From: Clostridia bacterium
Lineage (GTDB): Bacteria; Bacillota_A; Clostridia; Christensenellales; Borkfalkiaceae
Direction: 5' to 3'
NCBI GenBank assembly: GCA_017462825.1
Contig: JAFTQI010000036.1
Location: forward strand, 1 to 45,475
Length of the DNA stretch: 45,475 nucleotides
Shown: positions 9,189 through 15,562 of the stretch, piece after piece
Numbering within the stretch: position 1 is the stretch's first letter
Layout of the letters: each line of letters starts with the position of its first letter
Program-made: the position numbers and the translations under genes
Notes under the pieces: model-generated
What the model was told of the DNA's origin: nothing
What the model saw: only the letters and a program-made list of their open reading frames with translations
Database searches by the model: none

Positions 9189-9887
9189 GTGGAAGAAATC
9201 ACGATTACGCAAAACGGCTATAACGGCCTGTATATGTCCTATCTTTACGGAAAAGTACGGGATAGGTTCTCTTTCCTGCCCTCGACTTGCGGCTTGAGAA
9301 GACAAGGCGAACGCGCGGAGTTGGCTTTTAAAACGGAACGGGAATACTGTCCGTACGTGCGGAAATTTGCCGAAGAACATATTGCGGACGTTATGTCTAT
9401 TGGCTATAAATACGCCTATTTTGAAAAGCGTTTGCCGCTTCCCTTGCTTTCGAGGCGCAATCGCCGCTTGCTTTTAACAGCGCTTGTGGCGGCGGATTAT
9501 CCCGATGATAAAGCGTACGCCTTGCGCCAAATACGGGGCATGGAGGAATATTGCTTGGACGGGACTTTCCATTTCCGCTTGCAGGAACTCAAAAAACGTT
9601 GGGACGGAATTATTGAATATATCCCTACAGATATGGGAGAGCGAGGCTTGGAAGGATTTATCGAGTTTTTGGTCGAAGACGGGGAAGGGAAGGTGTTTTT
9701 GAAGAATGGGAAGGTGTATGACGAGGAATACCGACCGCTTACCAAAAGTCTTTTAACGGGCGTGGAATCGCCCATCGGGGAAATCCTAATCGGCGGCGCG
9801 GAACGAGTGTACTGCTTTGGCGAAACGGACGAGGACACAGCGGCGTTTTTGAAAAAATATTACGGAGAAAAAGCAGTTTTTTGTTGA
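9189..9887 (+). CDS. ytxC: YtxC-like sporulation-family protein
   Basis: A 232-residue soluble protein resembling the YtxC family, found in spore-forming Firmicutes and of unknown biochemical role. The C-terminal pattern (EGFIEFLVEDGEGKVFLKNG, later a Cys-terminated end at GEKAVFC) and the position directly before thrS, as in Bacillus and Clostridium, support the call. There is no signal peptide or membrane helix. The start is uncertain: GTG 9189 has no good ribosome site at normal distance (AAAAGGAA 9146-9153 is too far), so translation could begin at the ATG near 9234. It is divergent from leuS, and the thrS promoter starts within 20 nt of its stop. The match is by memory of the family, hence moderate confidence. 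Confidence 0.62.
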   Translation: MEEITITQNGYNGLYMSYLYGKVRDRFSFLPSTCGLRRQGERAELAFKTEREYCPYVRKFAEEHIADVMSIGYKYAYFEKRLPLPLLSRRNRRLLLTALVAADYPDDKAYALRQIRGMEEYCLDGTFHFRLQELKKRWDGIIEYIPTDMGERGLEGFIEFLVEDGEGKVFLKNGKVYDEEYRPLTKSLLTGVESPIGEILIGGAERVYCFGETDEDTAAFLKKYYGEKAVFC

Positions 9888-9905
9888 AATTTGCATGCAA
9901 AAGGG

Positions 9906-9934
9906 TTGACAAACGGGGCAGAAAGGTTTACAAT
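9906..9934 (+). promoter_or_regulatory. sigma-A type promoter of the thrS T-box transcript
   Basis: TTGACA (9906-9911), 17-nt spacer, TACAAT (9929-9934). Confidence 0.9.
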
Positions 9935-9940
9935 GATACT

Positions 9941-10150
9941 TGTAAGACAAGTAGCCTCGCGCTTGGAAATCACAGAGAGCCTGTCCTTGGCTGAAAGACG
10001 GGTATTTCGAGTCGATAGTGAAACCGCTTACCGCTTGTTAATTTAATAGTAGAAAAGAGCGGCTATTTTTAATAGCAATTAAGGTGGAACCGCGCATATT
10101 TGCGTCCTTAAATTCCCTTATAAGAGGGAGTTTAGGGCGTTATTTTTTTT
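9941..10150 (+). promoter_or_regulatory. T-box leader (tRNA-Thr responsive) upstream of thrS
   Basis: A classic T-box riboswitch that senses uncharged tRNA and controls read-through into thrS. The antiterminator bulge motif AAGGTGGAACCGCG is at 10081-10094. Stem I includes the AGAGAGCC block near 9974 and ends in a specifier region GTGAAACC. The ACC at 10023-10025 is the likely specifier codon for threonine; a second ACC at 10030-10032 is an alternative. The terminator lies at 10103-10150. About 210 nt separate the promoter and the terminator end, normal for this class. Confidence 0.95.
10103..10150 (+). terminator. T-box intrinsic terminator
   Basis: CGTCCTTAAATTCCCT (10103-10118) pairs with AGGGAGTTTAGGGCG (10125-10139), followed by TTATTTTTTTT. 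Its left arm overlaps the sequence next to the T-box bulge, as needed for the alternative fold. Confidence 0.92.
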
Positions 10151-10193
10151 GCGTGAAATTTGAAACGAAAATAAAACATCAGATGGAGGAATT

Positions 10194-12098
10194 ATGAAGA
10201 TTATTCTCAAAAGCGGAGACGCAATGGAATTAAGTGAAGGCGCGAGTGCAATGCAAGCCGCGCTTGCTATTTCCGAGGGACTTGCGAGAAACGCGGTTTG
10301 TGCAAAAGTAAACGGTCGGCTCGTGGATTTGTCCGAACCCTTGAAAGAGGGGGATAGCTTGGAAATTGTGACTTTGAAAGATAAGGAAGGTTTGCAAGTT
10401 TACCGCCATACTTGCGCGCACGTATTGGCGCAAGCGCTTAAAACGGTATATCCTACCTGTAAACTCTCGATTGGACCCGTAATCGAAAACGGGTTCTATT
10501 ACGACGTAGATTTCGTCACGCCGATCACGCAAGCGGACCTTGCAAAAGTGGAAAGCGAAATGCAAAAAATCATCAAGAGCAACTTACCCGTAGAGCGTTT
10601 CACCCTCCCTAGAAACGAAGCGATTGCTTTGATGAAAGAATATAGCGAAGATTATAAAGTGGAATTGATTCAAGACCTGCCTGAAGGGGAAACGATTTCC
10701 TTCTATAAGCAAGGCAATTTCACCGACCTTTGCCGCGGTCCTCATCTTCCCTCGACGGGCAAGATCAAGGCGTTCAAGCTCACGAGCATTGCAGGCGCGT
10801 ATTGGCGCGGCGACGAGCACAACAAAATGCTCACCCGTATCTACGGTACGGCGTTTGCGAAGAAGGATGAAATGGACGCGTATTTCACCATGCTCGAAGA
10901 AGCGAAAAAACGCGACCACACGAAGCTTGGCAAAGAGCTCAAACTTTTCGCGATCATGAACGAAGGCAAGGGCTTGCCTTTCTTCCTGCCCAACGGTATG
11001 GTACTCAAAAACGAGCTCGTCAACTATTGGCGCGATTTGCATACCCGCGAAGGGTACGTGGAAGTGCAAACCCCCATTATGCTCAATAGAACTCTTTGGG
11101 AAACGTCGGGACATTGGTTCCATTACCGTGACAACATGTACACGACGAAAGTGGACGATGAAGATTTCGCAATAAAGCCCATGAACTGCCCGGGCGGTAT
11201 TCTTGCGTATAAGAACGAACCGCATAGCTATAAGGATTTGCCTATTCGTATGGGCGAACTGGGTCTTGTGCACCGTCACGAAAAATCGGGGCAGTTGCAC
11301 GGTCTTTTCCGCGTCCGTTGCTTTACGCAGGACGACGCGCACATCTTCATGACGCGCGATCAAATTAAAGACGAAATCAAGGGCGTCGTGCGCTTAATTA
11401 ACGAAGTATACACCCTCTTTGGGTTTAAATATCACGTGGAACTTTCCACTCGCCCTGAAAACAGTATGGGTAGCGACGAGGATTGGGAAGTAGCGACCGA
11501 ATCTTTGCGCAATGCGCTCAACGATTTGGGATTGGATTACGTAGTCAACGAAGGGGACGGCGCGTTCTACGGTCCGAAGATCGACTTCCATTTGGAGGAC
11601 TCCATCGGCAGAACGTGGCAATGCGGTACGATTCAGCTCGACTTCCAGCTTCCCCAACGTTTCGAAATGGAATACGTGGGCGAAGACGGCGCGAAACACC
11701 GCCCGATCATGGTGCACCGCGTAGCGTTCGGCTCGATTGAACGTTTCATCGGTATCTTGATTGAGCACTTTGCGGGTAAATTCCCCGTATGGCTTTCCCC
11801 TGTACAGGCGAAGATTTTGCCGATTACGGATAGACAGTTCGATTACGCGAAAGAGCTTGCGGCGAAGATGAAGGCGGCGGGTATCCGCGTACAAGTGGAC
11901 GATCGCAACGAAAAGATAGGCTACAAAATCCGCGAAGCGCAAATGGAAAAAGTACCTTATATGCTCGTAATCGGGGATAAGGAAATGGAAGCGGGACAAG
12001 TGGCTGTACGCCGTCGCGACGGAGAACAGTCGGTTGTGGCAGCGGACGAGTTTATCGAGAACGTTTGCAAGGAAATTGCGGATAAAACGGCATTCTAA
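10194..12098 (+). CDS. thrS: threonyl-tRNA synthetase
   Basis: A 634-residue class II synthetase that charges tRNA-Thr. Domain order: TGS (about 1-62), the editing/SAD region (HTCAHVLAQAL near 77), the catalytic core, and the HGTP anticodon-binding domain (from about 535). The zinc ligands of the active site are all present: Cys332 (MNCPGG), His383 (FTQDDAHIF) and His508 (MVHRVAFGS), matching Cys334/His385/His511 of the E. coli enzyme. The start follows GGAGG with 5-nt spacing. Expression is set by the T-box just upstream, so it rises when charged tRNA-Thr runs low. The length is normal and nothing is missing. Confidence 0.98.
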   Translation: MKIILKSGDAMELSEGASAMQAALAISEGLARNAVCAKVNGRLVDLSEPLKEGDSLEIVTLKDKEGLQVYRHTCAHVLAQALKTVYPTCKLSIGPVIENGFYYDVDFVTPITQADLAKVESEMQKIIKSNLPVERFTLPRNEAIALMKEYSEDYKVELIQDLPEGETISFYKQGNFTDLCRGPHLPSTGKIKAFKLTSIAGAYWRGDEHNKMLTRIYGTAFAKKDEMDAYFTMLEEAKKRDHTKLGKELKLFAIMNEGKGLPFFLPNGMVLKNELVNYWRDLHTREGYVEVQTPIMLNRTLWETSGHWFHYRDNMYTTKVDDEDFAIKPMNCPGGILAYKNEPHSYKDLPIRMGELGLVHRHEKSGQLHGLFRVRCFTQDDAHIFMTRDQIKDEIKGVVRLINEVYTLFGFKYHVELSTRPENSMGSDEDWEVATESLRNALNDLGLDYVVNEGDGAFYGPKIDFHLEDSIGRTWQCGTIQLDFQLPQRFEMEYVGEDGAKHRPIMVHRVAFGSIERFIGILIEHFAGKFPVWLSPVQAKILPITDRQFDYAKELAAKMKAAGIRVQVDDRNEKIGYKIREAQMEKVPYMLVIGDKEMEAGQVAVRRRDGEQSVVAADEFIENVCKEIADKTAF

Positions 12099-12158
12099 TC
12101 AAAGACGGTTCAAGCCGAAAAAACTTTTAAAAATTTCCGAAAAAGTGTAAAAATTTGC

Positions 12159-12187
12159 TTGACAGTAAGGTTTGCTTATGGTATGAT
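12159..12187 (+). promoter_or_regulatory. sigma-A type promoter of infC-rpmI-rplT
   Basis: TTGACA (12159-12164), 17-nt spacer, TATGAT (12182-12187). Confidence 0.9.
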
Positions 12188-12193
12188 ATTAAG

Positions 12194-12325
12194 GCTAAGT
12201 AGAAGCGAAACTTCTCGCCGTGCGGTAATCATCGGTACGGCTCGATAATTTTCTTGTCCGCAAAAAGCGGAGGATATTACGCGAAAAAAGGGTTGCTTCA
12301 TACGAGGCGACCCTTTAATTTTTGA
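12194..12325 (+). promoter_or_regulatory. infC operon leader (L20-type autoregulatory leader)
   Basis: A leader of about 130 nt precedes infC. Visible stems are AGAAG..CTTCT (about 12201-12215), GCCGT..ACGGC (about 12218-12242) and TCCGC..GCGGA (about 12257-12271), and a terminator follows. In Firmicutes such leaders let ribosomal protein L20 cut its own operon's transcription. The assignment rests on position and structure; I did not check the L20 binding-site consensus base by base. Confidence 0.75.
12287..12323 (+). terminator. attenuator terminator in the infC leader
   Basis: AAAGGGTTGC (12287-12296) pairs with GCGACCCTTT (12307-12316, one G-U pair), then AATTTTT. It ends only 17 nt before the infC start, so it acts as an attenuator. 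Confidence 0.88.
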
Positions 12326-12340
12326 GTGAGGTACACGGCC

Positions 12341-12850
12341 ATTAAAGAGCAACATCAAATCAACGAAGAAATTCGTGATAGAGAAGTGAGAGTTATTTCC
12401 GAAACCGGCGAACAGCTTGGTATTATGAGCGCGAACGCAGCGCTTGCGCTTGCGGAAGAAGCGGAGCTTGACTTGGTGAAAATTTCCCCCAACGCAGTTC
12501 CCCCTGTATGCAAGATTATGAACTACGGTAAGTTCAAGTTCGAGCAGGCGAAACGTGAAAAGGAAAACCGCAAGAATCAAAAGGTAATCGAACTCAAAGA
12601 GATTTATCTTTCCATGACGATCGACGTAGGTGATTTGAACGTGAAAGCGAAAAAGACGGTCGAAATGCTCGGCGACGGCAACAAGGTGAAAGTATCCATA
12701 CGTATGCGCGGTAGACAGCAAGCGCACGCGGCGATGGGGATCGACGTAATGCGCCGTTTCTTCGATTTGCTTGGCGGCAAAGCGGTGATGGATAAAGAAC
12801 CTAAGACGGAAGGCAGAAACATTTTGATGATTCTTGCCCCCGCGAAATAA
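12341..12850 (+). CDS. infC: translation initiation factor IF-3 (AUU start)
   Basis: A 169-residue IF-3, which binds the 30S subunit and proofreads start codons and initiator tRNA. The N-terminal motif QINEEIRDREVRVI and the C-terminal RMRGRQQAHAAMG block are diagnostic. The start is best placed at ATT 12341: GAGGT (12328-12332) lies 8 nt upstream and family proteins begin just here (I.K..QINEEIR). A GTG at 12326 is in frame but sits at the terminator's T tract without a ribosome site. AUU starts are the known basis of IF-3 self-control in E. coli and Bacillus. It is the first gene of the infC-rpmI-rplT operon. Confidence 0.93.
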   Translation: MKEQHQINEEIRDREVRVISETGEQLGIMSANAALALAEEAELDLVKISPNAVPPVCKIMNYGKFKFEQAKREKENRKNQKVIELKEIYLSMTIDVGDLNVKAKKTVEMLGDGNKVKVSIRMRGRQQAHAAMGIDVMRRFFDLLGGKAVMDKEPKTEGRNILMILAPAK

Positions 12851-12920
12851 GGGGTTATAAAACGTAGACAAGCCTATTCGGCTGTTGATAAATTTGAAAA
12901 AAAATTCGGAGGATAAAAAT

Positions 12921-13121
12921 ATGCCTAAACAGAAATCCCATAGCAGTACCAAAAAGCGTTTCTGGCTTACCGGTTCGGGTAAAGTAAACCGCTCGCACAG
13001 CGGTAAGAACCACAAAGCTGAAACGAAGAACAGAAAGAGAAAGAGACGTTTGCGTCAAGGCGCGCTCGTTGCTTCCACGCAGGAAAGCACGGTTAAGAGC
13101 ATGATGCCGTACAAGAAATAA
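12921..13121 (+). CDS. rpmI: 50S ribosomal protein L35
   Basis: A 66-residue, very basic ribosomal protein with the L35 layout: MPKQKSHSSTKKRFWLTGSG at the N-terminus, then a Lys/Arg/His-rich middle (RKRKRRLRQG) and a C-terminal MMPYKK. The ATG follows CGGAGGA with ideal spacing; in-frame codons further upstream lack support. It is flanked by infC and rplT in the order conserved across bacteria. Confidence 0.97.
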   Translation: MPKQKSHSSTKKRFWLTGSGKVNRSHSGKNHKAETKNRKRKRRLRQGALVASTQESTVKSMMPYKK

Positions 13122-13140
13122 GAAAAGGAGATAATGAGAT

Positions 13141-13491
13141 ATGCGTATTAAGAGAGCAGTAAACGCGGTTAAAAAGCGTAGAAAAATTTTCAAACTTTCC
13201 AAAGGTTACTACGGCAGCAAGAGCAGATCGTATAGAATCGCTCGTGAAGCGGTAATGAAGTCGCTCAACTATGCTTACATCGGTAGAAGACTTCGTAAGA
13301 GAGATTTCCGTCGTTTGTGGATCGCACGTATCAACGCAGCGGCTAGAATGAACGGTCTTTCCTACAGCAAGCTTATGCACGGTTTGAACGTTGCTGGTAT
13401 CAACCTCAACAGAAAAGTGCTTGCGGACATTGCAGTAAACGACGCGGCGGCATTCACCCAGCTCGTTGAAAAAGCGAAAGCAGCGCTCTAA
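13141..13491 (+). CDS. rplT: 50S ribosomal protein L20
   Basis: A 116-residue 23S rRNA-binding protein needed early in 50S assembly, and in Firmicutes the repressor of its own operon through the leader RNA. It shows the family's long basic N-terminal helix ([17 protein letters not shown]) and the [12 protein letters not shown] core. The length is standard. AAAAGGAG lies upstream of the ATG, and the gene starts 19 nt after rpmI. A strong terminator follows. Confidence 0.98.
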   Translation: MRIKRAVNAVKKRRKIFKLSKGYYGSKSRSYRIAREAVMKSLNYAYIGRRLRKRDFRRLWIARINAAARMNGLSYSKLMHGLNVAGINLNRKVLADIAVNDAAAFTQLVEKAKAAL

Positions 13492-13502
13492 TTGATGAAA
13501 AT

Positions 13503-13540
13503 AAAAGCCTTTTTGCCGCAAAATGCGAAAAGGCTTTTTT
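13503..13540 (+). terminator. terminator of infC-rpmI-rplT
   Basis: AAAAGCCTTTTT (13503-13514) pairs with GAAAAGGCTTTT (13527-13538), followed by T residues. Confidence 0.9.
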
Positions 13541-13556
13541 CACTATTTTAAGAAAA

Positions 13557-14300
13557 ATGATTTTAACGTCGAAAAATAATCCCTTAATCAAAGAAACGGC
13601 GGCTTTGAAGGAAAAGAAAGGTCGAAAAGAGCATAATCTTTTCCTTGTTGAAGGCTGGAAAATGGCGCTCGAATGCCAAAAAAGCGATTTTGAGATCGAG
13701 CGCATATTCGTTGCGGAAAGTTATCAGGGCGAAACGCCTGATTGCGCCGTCACGGTCGTTTCCGACGACGTTTTTCGTTTCCTTTCGGACGAAAAAACGC
13801 CGCAGGGGATTCTTTGTAGAGTAAAAATCCCCGATTGCACGCTTAAAAAACCGACGGGCAAATGCTTGCTTTTGGACGGCGTAGCCGACCCCGGCAACGT
13901 CGGCACAATCATTCGTACGGCAAACGCGGCAGGTTATAAAGCCGTCTATTTGACGAAAGATTGCGCTGATCCGTTCTCTCCCAAAAGCGTTCGCGCGAGT
14001 ATGAGCGGTGTGTTTTTCACCGAGATTTATCGCGGCGAAAGAGAAGAAATTTTGTCTATTTTAGGCGAAATACCGCTGTTGGTTGCGGACATGGCTGGGG
14101 AGAACGTGTTTTCTTTCATACCGCCGCAGGAATTCGTGCTTGCGATAGGCAACGAAGCAAACGGTATTTCCACGCCCGTGCAAGTGCGCGCAACGCATAC
14201 GGTCAAAATTCCGATGCAAGAAACGCAAGAAAGCCTGAATGCGGCGATTTCGGCGGGGATTATTATGTACGTCCTTCAAAAGGACGCGTTTAAAAATTGA
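13557..14300 (+). CDS. SpoU/TrmH-family RNA 2'-O-methyltransferase
   Basis: A 247-residue SPOUT-fold enzyme that methylates ribose 2'-OH in rRNA or tRNA. An N-terminal substrate-binding part (VEGWKMALE) leads to the knotted catalytic domain with its three motifs: DPGNVGTIIRTANAAG (about 113-128), IGNEANGIS (about 196-204) and IPMQETQESLNAAISAGI (about 216-233). It is RlmB/YsgA-like and follows the L20 operon, as in many Firmicutes. The exact target is not readable; a 23S rRNA guanosine is the usual assumption. The ATG lacks a clear ribosome site and lies 17 nt after a terminator, so it may depend on read-through from the L20 operon. Confidence 0.9.
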   Translation: MILTSKNNPLIKETAALKEKKGRKEHNLFLVEGWKMALECQKSDFEIERIFVAESYQGETPDCAVTVVSDDVFRFLSDEKTPQGILCRVKIPDCTLKKPTGKCLLLDGVADPGNVGTIIRTANAAGYKAVYLTKDCADPFSPKSVRASMSGVFFTEIYRGEREEILSILGEIPLLVADMAGENVFSFIPPQEFVLAIGNEANGISTPVQVRATHTVKIPMQETQESLNAAISAGIIMYVLQKDAFKN

Positions 14301-14316
14301 TTCAAGGAGAAGAAAA

Positions 14317-15111
14317 ATGTCAGGACATAGCAAATGGCACAACATACAGGCAAAAAAGGGTAAGGCAGACGCGGCAAAGGGTAGAATCTTCACCAAGCTT
14401 GGTAGAGAAATCGCAGTAGCTGCAAAGACGAATCCCAACCCCGACACGAACAGCAAGCTTGCGGATATCATTGCGAAAGCGAAGGCTGCGAACATGCCCA
14501 ACGATAACATTCAAAGAAGTATTAAGAAAGCTTCGGGCGAAATGAGCGGCGCGGATTATAAAGAGCTTACCTATGAAGGATACGGCGTTGCAGGCTCGGC
14601 AGTTATCATCGTTACGCTTACGGACAACATCAACCGCACGGCAGGCGACGTACGCTCGATTTTAGGCAAACACGGCGGTCAGCTCGGTCAAAACGGCTGC
14701 GTATCCTATAACTTCGATAACAAGGGTTATATCGTTGTGGAAAGAACGGTAGAGCTCGACGAAGACACGATCACGGAAATTGCGTTGGAAGCGGGTGCGG
14801 ACGACGTAGTGGTAAGCGACGACGTTTACGAAATTTTCACAGCTCCCGAAAATTTCTCGGAAGTGAGAAAATATTTGGAAGATAAGAACGCGGAAATGGT
14901 TGCAAACGCGCCCAAGACAAGAAGAAACGAAGAGGAGGAAGACAAGATTCGCTTTATACAAGCGGAAGTTGCTATGATTCCTCAAAACAAGATTGCTTTG
15001 CCTGAAGACAAAGTGGCAACGTTTGAAAAGATGATTGACGCGCTCGAAGAACACGACGACGTACAAAACGTATATCATAACGTGGATCTTCCCTTCGACG
15101 ACGAAGAATAA
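14317..15111 (+). CDS. yebC: YebC/PmpR-family protein
   Basis: A 264-residue member of the YebC family. Members were long annotated as transcription regulators; recent work on some links them to ribosome function at polyproline stretches. It shows the hallmark start MSGHSKWHNIQAKKGKADAA, then FTKLGREI and MP.DNIQR.IKKA. The acidic region RRNEEEED (about 206-213) and the C-terminal LPFDDEE make it slightly longer than the usual 240-250 residues. ATG 14317 follows AAGGAGA with good spacing; a longer reading from 14239 would run into the previous gene and lacks a ribosome site. It lies 16 nt after the methyltransferase, so the two are likely one unit. Confidence 0.95.
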   Translation: MSGHSKWHNIQAKKGKADAAKGRIFTKLGREIAVAAKTNPNPDTNSKLADIIAKAKAANMPNDNIQRSIKKASGEMSGADYKELTYEGYGVAGSAVIIVTLTDNINRTAGDVRSILGKHGGQLGQNGCVSYNFDNKGYIVVERTVELDEDTITEIALEAGADDVVVSDDVYEIFTAPENFSEVRKYLEDKNAEMVANAPKTRRNEEEEDKIRFIQAEVAMIPQNKIALPEDKVATFEKMIDALEEHDDVQNVYHNVDLPFDDEE

Positions 15112-15132
15112 GAAAAATAGAGAATATGCGGC

Positions 15133-15265
15133 GCAATACTTTGTCGCGTTGCGTTTTTCTTTGCGCGCGTACGTCCAAGTACGCTCCCGTCGAAAATCCG
15201 CGCGCACCTTATCTTGCTTGCGTCTTGCCCTATTTTTGAGAGGCGCTGGGCAATACTTTGTCGCG
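15133..15265. repeat. candidate intergenic repeat element bounded by 16-bp direct repeats
   Basis: GCAATACTTTGTCGCG occurs twice with identical sequence (15133-15148 and 15250-15265), 117 bases apart. Between them lies GC-rich DNA with a small hairpin (GCGTAC, loop GTCCAA, GTACGC, near 15165). The stretch 15112-15305 holds no credible gene. The composition differs from flanking intergenic DNA. It resembles a dispersed repeat or MITE remnant, but only a genome-wide copy count can tell. Confidence 0.5.
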
Positions 15266-15305
15266 CAGACGTCTATAATTTCTCGAAAATTTCGGCTAAA
15301 TATCA

Positions 15306-15334
15306 TTGACAAAATTTGTAAAACGTATTATAAT
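15306..15334 (+). promoter_or_regulatory. sigma-A type promoter of the riboswitch and P-type ATPase
   Basis: TTGACA (15306-15311), 17-nt spacer, TATAAT (15329-15334), a near-perfect consensus. Confidence 0.95.
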
Positions 15335-15342
15335 AATAGCAT

Positions 15343-15470
15343 AGCCCTTGAGGGAGTAGCGAACGCTTAAAGAGCGCGGCAAGTCAACATCACAGACCGA
15401 GGAACGGTTTGGCTTGTCTTAAATCGCGAGACTCATTGTACATATTGCCGTACAAGGAGTTAAGAAGGAT
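15343..15470 (+). promoter_or_regulatory. yybP-ykoY manganese riboswitch
   Basis: The conserved first loop AGGGAGTAGCG is at 15351-15361. The middle has the CCGAGGAACGG block (about 15397-15407), the arms CAAGTC (about 15380) and GGCTTGTC (about 15411-15418) close the upper helix, and the second conserved segment GCGAGACTCATTG is near 15426. This class binds Mn2+ and turns on efflux genes. A terminator follows at once and the downstream gene is a cation ATPase, the expected partner. Confidence 0.88.
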
Positions 15471-15473
15471 TTC

Positions 15474-15507
15474 ACCGAGTACGGAAAACGTACTCGGTAT
15501 TTTTTAT
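15474..15507 (+). terminator. riboswitch-controlled terminator
   Basis: The perfect stem ACCGAGTACG (15474-15483) with CGTACTCGGT (15489-15498) is followed by ATTTTTTAT. It stands between the aptamer and the ATPase gene, so metal binding probably prevents its formation. Confidence 0.93.
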
Positions 15508-15562
15508 GCAAAGGTATATCGGGCGATAAAAGTGGAATAAAATAATAGGAGTGAAGAAGTTC

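Noticed and set aside
14662..15312. Minus-strand frame running from the intergenic repeat into yebC
   Set aside because: It overlaps yebC antisense and the candidate repeat; no start signals and a biased composition. Kept only as part of the repeat question.
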